From Porticoccaceae bacterium (GTDB taxonomy: Bacteria > Pseudomonadota > Gammaproteobacteria > Pseudomonadales > Porticoccaceae), in contig JALOAH010000036.1 in assembly GCA_023228865.1 (NCBI GenBank), positions 1 through 42,848 of the forward strand: 42,848 nt of DNA, written 5' to 3'. The position numbers were made by a program, and so were the translations under genes. Below the pieces are notes generated by a model, which was not told where the DNA came from, did no database searches, and saw nothing but the letters and a program-made list of their open reading frames with translations. Of this stretch, positions 8,714 through 16,955 are shown in pieces. Position 1 is the stretch's first letter. Each line of letters starts with the position of its first letter.

Positions 8714-9649
8714 TTATACAGTTCGGTCTTTCATATGACCAATAAGGTCATTCGGCCACATCATTTCGACCCACCCAACCCCTTGCTGACCGTCAATTTT
8801 CGCGGTTAAAGGACATTCAAACATGGTGATGAGGGGGTGAACCGGAAAGGGAAAGACGCCATAGGTTTCCGCTTCAAGTGCGGTTACCCGCCCGGCGCTG
8901 TCTGTGACGGTAGCGGTCAGCGATTTCGGCTTTAAGCCTTCTCTACAGGAAAAATCCACATCCACGTCAGTGACCTGGGCAACATGACCATCCTTATTGA
9001 CAAAACCGCAGAGGTGTCCCTTGCCCAGGGCATAGAGCTGCCAGAAATGTACCGCAAGGGTGGGACTCGCCTGGGCGTGAACCCATTTCCAGTGCTGGTT
9101 GACACCCCAGTCCCGCGTCCCCCAGGAATGGTCGCGCTGACCATAACCATCAAAATGGATGGTGCGCCCGTCTATGGTGACAGAGCCGTGGGCGCGTCCC
9201 TGTTGCTCAAAACGGTCATTGGCGATCCACTGGGGGCAGCCATTTTTGTGGGTGCTGTAGGCATAGGCCGGGTGGTTCGCCTCAAAGTGATAGTCAACAT
9301 CAATTCTTTCGCCCTTAAAGGTGGCGTGGGCAGTTTTCAGGGGTTCTTTCAGCTGAACCTGAAGACCCTGTACGCGCCAGTCGAAAAAATCCATGCTATC
9401 GGGAACCGGAATACCATCGCAAAATTCAAAAATCGGGGCGTCGCCAATACTCGAGCCAAACAGGCAGGCCGCAGCGCCAGCCTTGCCAGTCCCCGTCACC
9501 CAAGTGTAAAGAAAGCCGCCAATGCCCTCTTCAGGAATTTCAATCATGTAGACCAGGGACTCCCGCGCCATGTCGGAATTGTCCAGCTTATGCCTGTTGT
9601 CGTGCTCTAATCCCAAAGCGGGAATATCTGTGGTTATTTCAGGGAACAT
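8714..9649 (-). CDS. CrtC/AttH-like 'DHSWG' protein (copy 1, most divergent)
   Basis: A 311-residue protein rich in beta strands, with no signal peptide or membrane helix. The signature is GYGQRDHSWGTRDW (about residues 169-182). DHSWG is the strongest shared motif with the four other members in this window (16956, 20032, 23520, 24933) and recalls hydroxyneurosporene synthase (CrtC) and AttH, which have a lipocalin-like double-barrel fold. I recall such proteins as DUF7064/DUF7065 families. CrtC hydrates an isoprenoid double bond; whether this protein does so is not known. An AAAGGT ribosome site precedes the ATG. First gene of the operon with kinase and DUF6285 copy 1, divergent from the AraC gene at 10208. 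It aligns poorly with the other four outside the signature, so it may have a different substrate. Confidence 0.7.
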   Translation of the reverse strand: MFPEITTDIPALGLEHDNRHKLDNSDMARESLVYMIEIPEEGIGGFLYTWVTGTGKAGAAACLFGSSIGDAPIFEFCDGIPVPDSMDFFDWRVQGLQVQLKEPLKTAHATFKGERIDVDYHFEANHPAYAYSTHKNGCPQWIANDRFEQQGRAHGSVTIDGRTIHFDGYGQRDHSWGTRDWGVNQHWKWVHAQASPTLAVHFWQLYALGKGHLCGFVNKDGHVAQVTDVDVDFSCREGLKPKSLTATVTDSAGRVTALEAETYGVFPFPVHPLITMFECPLTAKIDGQQGVGWVEMMWPNDLIGHMKDRTV

Positions 9650-10207
9650 TGTATTACCTTTACCTATGAGTGATTGTTAGTACTGTCATCGTTTTATGGC
9701 AATAGATAGTGCCATGGGTGCCCAGGATCTCTACAGGTTATCAATCAACCGACTGTGAATGCCTCCGGGCACCAGGTTTCAGACGGCGCTGTAAACGACA
9801 ATAACAGGCATTAACAAAACGATCATAATTTTAGTCTCGCCCCCTTCTAGCCGGACTGATTGCAGCTGGCCGTGGGTATGGCAACAAAAACAACATATGC
9901 GCCAAGAGGAGATAACAATCATTATTCTAAAAGACCAAGGGCACGCCGTCTTTCACCATCCGCATATTTTTTATCACATTCTGAACTGAAAGATTTATCG
10001 CAAAACCGGCATCCATACAGACAGATGCAACTTTCAGAGGCAATTTTCGGGCTAACCGCGCCAGGGTAAAAATCATTGATATCCACACACTGTTATAAAA
10101 AAGTAGCCACAATCACTAATGTTCAACGGCCTGCGACCCCTCTATAATCACGACCTGTCAACCAGAACCGCCATTGACATCACAGCTGGGCGTCCTCGGA
10201 GAAACAA
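9650..10207. other. Divergent intergenic region between operon 1 and araC copy 1
   Basis: 558 bases with no supported gene. It should contain promoters for the minus-strand CrtC-like/kinase/DUF6285 operon and for the plus-strand AraC gene. The clearest feature is the palindrome at 9696-9715, close to the start of the minus-strand operon. The right half is AT-rich. Confidence 0.5.
9696..9715. promoter_or_regulatory. Inverted repeat ATGGCA-N8-TGCCAT, possible operator
   Basis: A perfect 6-bp inverted repeat about 50 bases upstream of the CrtC-like gene start. The same TGCCAT half-site, in the opposite arrangement, forms another perfect palindrome upstream of the TonB receptor gene (11331-11347). 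The two sites flank the AraC gene and could be its targets. This is inference from position and shared half-site. Confidence 0.4.
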
Positions 10208-11137
10208 ATGGCACGCGATGATCCAAAAACCATGTCGATTATTGATCAGTCAGAAGTCATCAATCGCGCCCATGGTATAAAAGCGTTTATCGAAGAAAGC
10301 GTCACTGGGCTTGCCCCCTGTTTTATTCAGCGCTGGCGCGGCTACCTGGGGGAATATGATATACCCAAGCTGAGGTTTCCCATGATTGCGCTGATTAGTG
10401 GCGGTCGCGCGAAAATCAGACGCATCAAAAGCAGCCGCACCCTTTCCATCGATTACGCCATGCCTGGCGACATCACGCTGATTCCCAGGGATCAGGATAT
10501 GCGCTGGCATGTCAATGGCGAAGTCGATGTTATAGCCTTTACCTTTGAAAACCCCGAAACCTGCGACCACCTGCAAAACGTCTACAACAAAATCCTCAGT
10601 CAATCCAGGAACAAGCATTACGTAGGCTCTTTTACCAATGCCTATATATTTACCACCTGCAATCACCTCACCAACATCCTCTCAGACCCGGAAAGCGTTT
10701 CCCGTGATTATATTGCCACCCAGGTTCAGGCTCTGGAATTGTATATCCTCAACTATCTCGGCAATAAAAATGACGGCCTTCATCCCATTAAGGAAAATCA
10801 TTCCCATTATGTGGACTATGCGATGCAACGTCTCAATCTTGGCGTAAAAAGCAAAATACATGTAGAAGATATCGCCAGGGAACTCAGGGTTTCCCCTGCT
10901 TACCTGACAAAAAAGTTTAAAGACGAGGTGGGCATAACCCCTCACCACTTTTTATTGCTGACCCGCATCAAAAAAGCCCAAAGCCTGCTTGCCGAAACGG
11001 ATGTGGATATCGCCACCATTGCCCAAGAATCCGGTTTTTCCCACCAAAGCCATTTAACACGACATTTTTCCAGAGAAATTGGCATGTCGCCCTTCAAGTT
11101 CAGGCAATATGCCCAAAAAGGCATTGAACCCTTGTAA
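10208..11137 (+). CDS. AraC-family transcriptional regulator (copy 1)
   Basis: A 309-residue regulator. The N-terminal 190 residues form a cupin-like sensing domain (YPMIALISGG-type strand is conserved among the four AraC copies here). The C-terminal 100 residues carry two helix-turn-helix motifs: HVEDIARELRVSPAYLTKKF and DIATIAQESGFSHQSHLTRHF, ending in the family signature GMSPFKFRQY. A CGGAG ribosome site supports the ATG at 10208, although paralogues begin at the Met eight codons later. It lies between the divergent CrtC-like/kinase operon and the TonB receptor gene, 395 bases upstream of the latter, so it probably activates one or both in response to the imported ligand. Confidence 0.92.
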   Translation: MARDDPKTMSIIDQSEVINRAHGIKAFIEESVTGLAPCFIQRWRGYLGEYDIPKLRFPMIALISGGRAKIRRIKSSRTLSIDYAMPGDITLIPRDQDMRWHVNGEVDVIAFTFENPETCDHLQNVYNKILSQSRNKHYVGSFTNAYIFTTCNHLTNILSDPESVSRDYIATQVQALELYILNYLGNKNDGLHPIKENHSHYVDYAMQRLNLGVKSKIHVEDIARELRVSPAYLTKKFKDEVGITPHHFLLLTRIKKAQSLLAETDVDIATIAQESGFSHQSHLTRHFSREIGMSPFKFRQYAQKGIEPL

Positions 11138-11532
11138 AGTGCACCCCGCCCCAAACCCGAAGATCACCACTCAATAACAGAATCCGCCGAGTTAAGAATG
11201 TGCTAAAAATTTTAAAGAACATGACAGACATGGCGAGAACTACTGACTAAAATTCCTAGCACTCAAAATTTAATCCGATATTTTTTGCAACAGTTTATTT
11301 GCATTGACGGTTATTGATGCTCACTGCTCTTGCCATTATCAATGGCATCGAGAAGAGACCTGTTTTATTTCCGGGTTAAGAGCTGAATTTATAGAAACGG
11401 AGTTGTATGACAAGGACGCCATAAACCCACCTGTAAATAGAGAAATCCCCTGAATTTTATTTATACCACCAAGCTGTCTCACACCCACAATCAATCATTA
11501 TAAATTCACTTTTAAAACCGAGGAGAAATCAA
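11138..11532. other. Promoter region of TonB receptor 1
   Basis: 395 bases without a gene between the AraC and receptor genes. AT-rich, with one clear palindrome (11331-11347) and a consensus Shine-Dalgarno AGGAG at 11521-11525. The long leader (about 185 bases from the palindrome to the start) leaves room for a regulated promoter. No small RNA or riboswitch fold was recognised. Confidence 0.5.
11331..11347. promoter_or_regulatory. Palindrome TGCCATT-ATC-AATGGCA, possible AraC operator
   Basis: Perfect 7-bp arms around a 3-base centre, about 190 bases upstream of the TonB receptor start. It shares the TGCCAT half-site with the palindrome at 9696-9715. Too short-looped and without a T-run to be a terminator, so a protein-binding site is more likely. 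Confidence 0.4.
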
Positions 11533-13827
11533 GTGCTGAATATGAAACAAAGCAAGCTGGCACAAGCCTGCGTCGGGGTTACAGCGCTGTTTGGTCTTAG
11601 CCAAATTGCTGCTGCACAACAACCGTTACGACTGGATGAAATTGTGGTCACCGCCCAAAAAAGATCCGAGTCTATCAACGATATCGGTCTGACTGTTCAA
11701 GCCATGTCCGGCGACGAACTCAGCGCCCAGGGCATTAATTCCGTTAAAGATCTGGTGAAGGTTGTCCCCGGTCTCAGCTATGCAAACAGTTACTACAACA
11801 CCCCCGTATATACATTGCGCGGCGTCGGTTTTTACGAAAATTCCCTTGCCGCATACCCTGCGGTGAGTGTGTATGTGGATGAAATACCCCTGGTATTTCC
11901 TGTATTTTCCAGCCAGGCAGCTATAGATGTCGAGCGCGTCGAAGTTCTCAAGGGCCCTCAGGGCACTTTGTTTGGCCAAAACGCCACCGGCGGCACCATC
12001 AACTATATTGCCGCAAAACCCACCGATGAATTTGCTTTAGGCACAGACCTCAGCGTCAACGAATACGGCCAGGTCGACGGCAGCGGTTTTGTCAATGGCC
12101 CCCTCAGCGACACCCTCAACGCTCGCCTTGCCGTTAAAGCTGCCCAGGGCGGCGAATGGCAAAAGAGTATCACCCACGGCGGTGAGCTGGGCGATCAGGA
12201 TTTGTTTGCCGCACGCCTGTTGCTCGACTGGACGCCAACAGACCGCCTCAATGTGATTTTCAACCTCAACGGTTCCGTCGATAAATCAGATCCCCAGGCA
12301 GGCCAGTATTTCAATCTGCTGCCTCAGGTTCCAGGAGCGATTAATCCCGGCCTGACCAATGCCCCCAAGCCCGGCAAAGACAATCGCGAGGCCGACTGGA
12401 GTGAAGCAAACCCGCCTAGGGGTGATGACAGCCAGTATCAAACCGCTCTGCGCGTTACTTACGACTTGAACGATGATGTCACCATGACATCCATCACTTC
12501 TTATATTGATTTCGAACGCGACCAGTACAACGATGGCGATGGCGTGAATGGCGATTCTCTGGAATTTAGAATGCAAGGGGAACTGTCTTCATTCGTGCAG
12601 GAATTGCGCTTTGCCAATTCCGACGACAACGAACTTCGCTGGATTGTCGGCGGCAATTATGAAGAATCATCTTCAGAAGAGTTTGCCAATCAGTATGCCG
12701 GTCTCAGCACTGTAGTCAGTAACCTCGGTTTTCCCGAGCACACCAATGACATGTTCCTGGATACCGATATCACCAGTTACGCAGTTTTCGCCAACGGAGA
12801 CTGGGATGCCACAGACCGTTTAACACTGAAAGCCGGGGTGCGTTATACAGAAACTGAAAGGGAAGCAAAAACCTGTACCCTGGACACGGGCAACGGCTTT
12901 TTGTTCGGCTTTTTTGGCGGCGTCTCCCAGGCCGTTACCGGTTCGCCAACGCCTCCGGTTTTCAATGACGACTGCATTACCCTGGATCCTGTCACCTTCC
13001 AGCCTGGGCTGTTTGAAGATACCCTCGACGAAGACAATGTTTCCTGGCGTATCGGTGCTGACTACTCTCTCACCGAGGATGTTTTGCTCTACGCCAACGT
13101 CGCCAAAGGCTATAAAGCTGGCAGCTATCTCTTTACCAACGCCTCCAGTGCTGAGCAATTTGAGCCGGTGGTTCAGGAATCCGTGATCAGCTACGAAGCC
13201 GGTTTCAAAGCCTCTGTGCTCGATGGCGGCATGCAGTTAAACGGTGCCGTTTTCTACTACGACTACAAAAACAAGCAGATGAGAGGCAAGCTCAACGATG
13301 CCGTCTTTGGTGTTCTCGACGCCCTCGTCAATGTTCCTGAATCAGAAATTCAGGGGGCTGAGCTGTCCATGGCTTACCTGCCCATTGAAAATCTGACCCT
13401 GAGCATGGCTGCAACCTATGTGGATTCCGAAATTACCGAATACACCGGCGTGGCATTCAACGGCGGCATTGAGGACTTCACCGGCTCCAGCATTCCCTTC
13501 AGCCCCGATCTGTCTTTCTCTGCTGCTGCGGAATATTCCTTTGAAGTCAGCCAGAACTGGGAAGGCTTTGTCGGCGGCAACCTCAACTATAACGACGATA
13601 CCTACGCGGTTATCGGCGATGTTGAAGATGCCCTTATCGAGTCTTACACCGTCCTCGATCTAAGGTTCGGCGTGAGATCCTATGACGAACGCTATGCGGT
13701 TACTGTGTTTGGCCAGAACGTCACGGATGAATGGTACTATGTTAACGCACCGGTACTTTACGACACCCAGGTTCGCTACACGGGTCGCCCTGTGACCTGG
13801 GGATTGAGATTCTCCTATCGCATGTAA
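11533..13827 (+). CDS. TonB-dependent outer-membrane receptor (copy 1)
   Basis: A 764-residue outer-membrane transporter. Signal peptide about residues 1-29 (ALFGLSQIAAAQ, cleaved after AAA/AQ). A TonB box-like segment DEIVVTAQKR follows. The plug domain spans about 45-160 with VYTLRGVGFYENSL, VERVEVLKGPQGTLFGQNATGG and INYIAAKP. The rest is a 22-strand barrel ending in WGLRFSYRM. The start is GTG at 11533, chosen because AGGAG lies seven bases upstream; the ATG at 11542 would be too far. The type (DEIVVTAQKR, 'GTINYI') is common for uptake of hydrophobic or plant/lipid compounds in sphingomonads and marine Gammaproteobacteria, not typical siderophore receptors. Flanked by AraC copy 1 and the kinase modules; a close paralogue is at 26551. 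Confidence 0.93.
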   Translation: MLNMKQSKLAQACVGVTALFGLSQIAAAQQPLRLDEIVVTAQKRSESINDIGLTVQAMSGDELSAQGINSVKDLVKVVPGLSYANSYYNTPVYTLRGVGFYENSLAAYPAVSVYVDEIPLVFPVFSSQAAIDVERVEVLKGPQGTLFGQNATGGTINYIAAKPTDEFALGTDLSVNEYGQVDGSGFVNGPLSDTLNARLAVKAAQGGEWQKSITHGGELGDQDLFAARLLLDWTPTDRLNVIFNLNGSVDKSDPQAGQYFNLLPQVPGAINPGLTNAPKPGKDNREADWSEANPPRGDDSQYQTALRVTYDLNDDVTMTSITSYIDFERDQYNDGDGVNGDSLEFRMQGELSSFVQELRFANSDDNELRWIVGGNYEESSSEEFANQYAGLSTVVSNLGFPEHTNDMFLDTDITSYAVFANGDWDATDRLTLKAGVRYTETEREAKTCTLDTGNGFLFGFFGGVSQAVTGSPTPPVFNDDCITLDPVTFQPGLFEDTLDEDNVSWRIGADYSLTEDVLLYANVAKGYKAGSYLFTNASSAEQFEPVVQESVISYEAGFKASVLDGGMQLNGAVFYYDYKNKQMRGKLNDAVFGVLDALVNVPESEIQGAELSMAYLPIENLTLSMAATYVDSEITEYTGVAFNGGIEDFTGSSIPFSPDLSFSAAAEYSFEVSQNWEGFVGGNLNYNDDTYAVIGDVEDALIESYTVLDLRFGVRSYDERYAVTVFGQNVTDEWYYVNAPVLYDTQVRYTGRPVTWGLRFSYRM

Positions 13828-13850
13828 ATGGCAAATAGCTCTACAAATAA

Positions 13851-13884
13851 AAATAGCCGCCTGCTTGCAGGCGGCTATTTTTTT
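13851..13884. terminator. Rho-independent terminator after TonB receptor 1
   Basis: Perfect 14-base arms AAATAGCCGCCTGC and GCAGGCGGCTATTT, almost without a loop, followed by more T. It starts 24 bases after the receptor stop. The A-rich left side would also stop minus-strand transcription from the operon ending at 13958. Confidence 0.9.
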
Positions 13885-13957
13885 ATGGTTATATTTTTCG
13901 CGGCAATTTCAATTCAGCCATCGCCCGACAATATTACCGCCAGGCTCCAGCGGGTTA

Positions 13958-14491
13958 TCAAACCAAGCCAAGCATTTCATCGATGGTTGGAAATTTTTCC
14001 CGATCCGGATCCAAGTTATAAAACTGATTCCAGATACGCTCCCTGCCCGATTGCTTTTCACTGTAATCGAGAATGATATTTTGAAGCCTGGATTTAAATG
14101 CGTCTGTGCCATCGATTTCTGACGCATCGAGAAGGCGCTCGATGGCAAGGCCAATTTTATGGACAAAGTCGCTGGTTTGCATCGCCGTTTTACAGGTGGC
14201 TGCTTTGGTTTCCGCCAGGGATGTTGCCACATCATCCAGAGCCTTGGCAGTTTTGCCGCTTTGAGAAGATTTTTCGCGAAGGATTTCTTCCGTGGCTGCC
14301 AGCAATCCCTTGAGGGTTCCCAGCTCAAAAAGAAAGGCTTTATCCCACTGCTGGTTAATCACTTTCAAGTGCCCCACCAGAAGAGCGGCCTGCTCCTGCG
14401 CCATGCTGTCGTCGGGGTTGATCGCCGGCATAATAGTGTATTGCATGGATTTTATGAGATTGTTGATTCTGTTTGTAATTGACGCCAGCAT
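13958..14491 (-). CDS. DUF6285-type small protein, LvaB-like (copy 2)
   Basis: A 177-residue helical protein with the same N-terminal pattern as the copies at 7076 and 18206: IMPAINPDDSMAQEQAALLV (about residues 19-38). It is longer than copy 1, with an extra middle segment rich in Ala, Lys and Thr. The ATG follows the kinase stop after one base (TGAAATG), so the two are translationally coupled. By analogy with LvaB it should support the kinases encoded upstream at 14493 and 15737; only one such partner serves both. Last gene of a minus-strand operon, ended by the bidirectional hairpin at 13851-13884. No catalytic motif is seen. Confidence 0.72.
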   Translation of the reverse strand: MLASITNRINNLIKSMQYTIMPAINPDDSMAQEQAALLVGHLKVINQQWDKAFLFELGTLKGLLAATEEILREKSSQSGKTAKALDDVATSLAETKAATCKTAMQTSDFVHKIGLAIERLLDASEIDGTDAFKSRLQNIILDYSEKQSGRERIWNQFYNLDPDREKFPTIDEMLGLV

Positions 14492-14492
14492 T

Positions 14493-15632
14493 TCAGTTAC
14501 CCCGTATCAAGTCGACCATATGATTAGTGAACAGCGGTCCGCCAGCGGACAACCAGGTTTGCATCAAATCCTGGTGGTTGGTGGCATTGAGTCCTATTTT
14601 TACCGTAGTGCCAAGACACATATTGGCAGACATCCAGGCGCACATCACTTCGTAGTAACGAATTTTCTCATGGTCTATTTTACGGCCTGATTTTTCTTCG
14701 TACTGGCGCAAAAAATCATCTTTGGGCAGAAGACCGCACACCAAAAACTGTCCCTTTTCATTCCAGCTGCCATAGAGTTTCTGGGTGATCCAGGAAATAT
14801 CGCGATGGAAATCGCCAAAGTGGGCAAACTCCCAATCGAGAACCGCAGAAATCTGACCGGAAGGTTCCTCAAACATAAAATTGCCAATGCGATAATCGCC
14901 ATGAATAATACAGGGATCATCGCAAACCGGCGCATTGCGAATCAGCCAGTTCTCCGCCAGCTTCATCATGGGGTAAGCCTCCACCCTGTCCAGCTCCCAA
15001 ACCGTTGACCACCAGCCGATCTGATATAGGGGCGCCTCCTTGGTGTTTGGTTTGGGTCTGACATAGGCGGAAAGATCGTCAGATTCTTTGGGTTTATAAG
15101 AATGAATGGCCGCGAGATTGTCAATAAATTGCGGCCTGAGCAGTTCGGCATAGTGGCCAAGGTTGGTGCCAATACCAGTCACGGAAGCGCTATCAATATC
15201 CGTCGGCTTGGTGACACCGCTGACAAACTCGGTGATCAGTGTCGGCTGCCCCATATAATCACCCTCGGGATCCACAGCAAAAACTGGCGGCACCGGCACA
15301 ACCGCGGAAATAACCTTCAGCAACTGGGCTTCGCGCAGGCGACAGGTTTCGACAATGCTTTCGTAGGGATCCATTCTTAAAACCAGCTTTTTGCTTTTTT
15401 TCAGCTGATCGCATTCAAGCTCAAAAGAAAACTGCTCCTTTGACGCCCCCCCCGACATTCTTTTCAGGTTGTGAATTTTCACGCCGCTATAATCCAGGGC
15501 AGCCATGAATTTTTCCAATCCAGAAAAAATATCCTGGTAGGTTTTGGGAATATAAAGACCTTTTTTAGCATTAACCACCTTTCGATTCAGCGTGTGCTGA
15601 ATACGGGGCTCAATCAATTTTTCACCAATCAT
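14493..15632 (-). CDS. APH/ACAD10-11-type phosphotransferase (copy 2)
   Basis: A 379-residue kinase of the aminoglycoside phosphotransferase fold. Motifs: RMSGGASKEQFSFEL glycine loop, VLRMDPYESI, the catalytic loop IHGDYRIGN, and LDWEFAHFGDFHRDISW for metal binding. I start at the ATG at 15632 (GGTGGA about nine bases upstream); a GTG four codons earlier at 15644 is also open. The nearest relative in the window is the next upstream kinase (15737), with which it shares the LEPR/IEPR start, the 'TKEAPLYQIGWW' type segment and the GVTKPT/GVTAPP motif, which suggests a tandem duplication. It lies between that kinase (104-base gap) and DUF6285 copy 2. Substrate unknown; a hydroxyacyl-CoA is the family-based guess. 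Confidence 0.85.
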   Translation of the reverse strand: MIGEKLIEPRIQHTLNRKVVNAKKGLYIPKTYQDIFSGLEKFMAALDYSGVKIHNLKRMSGGASKEQFSFELECDQLKKSKKLVLRMDPYESIVETCRLREAQLLKVISAVVPVPPVFAVDPEGDYMGQPTLITEFVSGVTKPTDIDSASVTGIGTNLGHYAELLRPQFIDNLAAIHSYKPKESDDLSAYVRPKPNTKEAPLYQIGWWSTVWELDRVEAYPMMKLAENWLIRNAPVCDDPCIIHGDYRIGNFMFEEPSGQISAVLDWEFAHFGDFHRDISWITQKLYGSWNEKGQFLVCGLLPKDDFLRQYEEKSGRKIDHEKIRYYEVMCAWMSANMCLGTTVKIGLNATNHQDLMQTWLSAGGPLFTNHMVDLIRGN

Positions 15633-15736
15633 AATATTTTCCACCCGTTCTATTATTTTGATTAATTAAGAAAACTCGGATTAATCAGCGTGTCTTTTAG
15701 ATTACAAACATGAATATTTAAAATCATGTGCTTAGG

Positions 15737-16909
15737 CTATGAAAAATTTTTCTCGTATTCGCGAATAAGTTCTATGGTCTGGGAAATATGAACGCCACCC
15801 GCAGAACCCAGCCAGGTTATTAACAAGTCCTGATGATTATTGCCATTTTGCGCCGCAATAATGGCGCTGCTCCAACCCATAAGCGCACATTTCCAGGAAT
15901 TCATAACCTGGTAGTAGTTAAGGGTTTTGAGATCCACCTTGCGACCTGATAATTTTTCATATTCGGAGATAAATTCCTGGCGAGGCAGTAAGCAGCAGAC
16001 AAGAAATTCCCCTTGCTCATTTTTACTGCCGAAAAAACTGTGCATTGACCAGGCCAGATCCTCGTGAAAATCACCGACATGGGAGAGCTCCCAATCGAGA
16101 ATAGAGGTAATTTTGCCGCTGTCTGCATCAAAGAGAAAATTGCCGATTCTGTAGTCGCAATGGAGCATGCAGGGGTCGTCGCAAACTGGAGCATTGTCCC
16201 GCAACCAATTTGTCGCAAAAGTAATCATCGGAACCGGTTCCACGAAATCGATATCCCAGGCTTTTGCCCAGTAGTCGATCTGGTAGAGTGGCGCTTCTTT
16301 GGTGCCTTTTGCAGGGAAAAAATAGGTGGACAACTGTTCCGGTTGCCAGTCCGACCAGGAATGCAATGCCGCCATGTAGCGGACAAACTGTGGCGCCAGT
16401 TTCGCGGCATAGCTACCGTAAGTAATCCCTATCCCAGACACACCTTTGCCACTTTCCGCAGGGGGCGCGGTGACACCCTGGACAAATTCCGTTATCACGC
16501 CGGGGCGACCAAGAAATTCGCCATCGGCATCCACGGCCAATACAGCGGGCACAGGAAGGATTCCCCGCAATGCAGTCAGCAACTGCGCTTCGCGCAATCG
16601 ACAGGTTTCAACAATGCCTTCGAGGGGATCCATACGCAGCACATAACGCTGGGGAGTTGTCATATCGGCATGACTCAATTCAAAGGCAAATTGCTCCTTG
16701 GAAGCTCCGCCCGCCATGCGTTTGACGTTTTTGGTGACAACATCCTTCAAGCCCATATTGGCAAAAAGTTTGTGCAAACCTTCTGTCACTTCCTGATCTG
16801 TTTTTGGCGTGTATGGCCCTGTCGCCCGAGCTTTGAGCTTGCGCTTGTAAATGTAGTCAAATCTGGGCTCAAGTAAAAATTGGTGCTGCGAATTTTGCTG
16901 AATTGTCAT
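15737..16909 (-). CDS. APH/ACAD10-11-type phosphotransferase (copy 3, no DUF6285 of its own)
   Basis: A 390-residue kinase. Motifs: RMAGGASKEQFAFEL, VLRMDPLEGIVETCRLRE, catalytic LHCDYRIGNFLF, and LDWELSHVGDFHEDLAW. I chose the ATG at 16909 because its product begins about where the sister kinase does (FLLEPRFDYIYKRK); an ATG at 16930 is possible and neither has a good ribosome site. The frame runs further upstream but overlaps the CrtC-like gene ending at 16956. It lies 46 bases after that gene and is followed by a second kinase rather than by a DUF6285 gene, so it may share the DUF6285 protein of copy 2 or work alone. Function expected as for copy 2. Confidence 0.84.
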   Translation of the reverse strand: MTIQQNSQHQFLLEPRFDYIYKRKLKARATGPYTPKTDQEVTEGLHKLFANMGLKDVVTKNVKRMAGGASKEQFAFELSHADMTTPQRYVLRMDPLEGIVETCRLREAQLLTALRGILPVPAVLAVDADGEFLGRPGVITEFVQGVTAPPAESGKGVSGIGITYGSYAAKLAPQFVRYMAALHSWSDWQPEQLSTYFFPAKGTKEAPLYQIDYWAKAWDIDFVEPVPMITFATNWLRDNAPVCDDPCMLHCDYRIGNFLFDADSGKITSILDWELSHVGDFHEDLAWSMHSFFGSKNEQGEFLVCCLLPRQEFISEYEKLSGRKVDLKTLNYYQVMNSWKCALMGWSSAIIAAQNGNNHQDLLITWLGSAGGVHISQTIELIREYEKNFS

Positions 16910-16955
16910 CGTACTATGGCCTGTTAACATCAATTGAATTTTCGTCGGGTTAATA

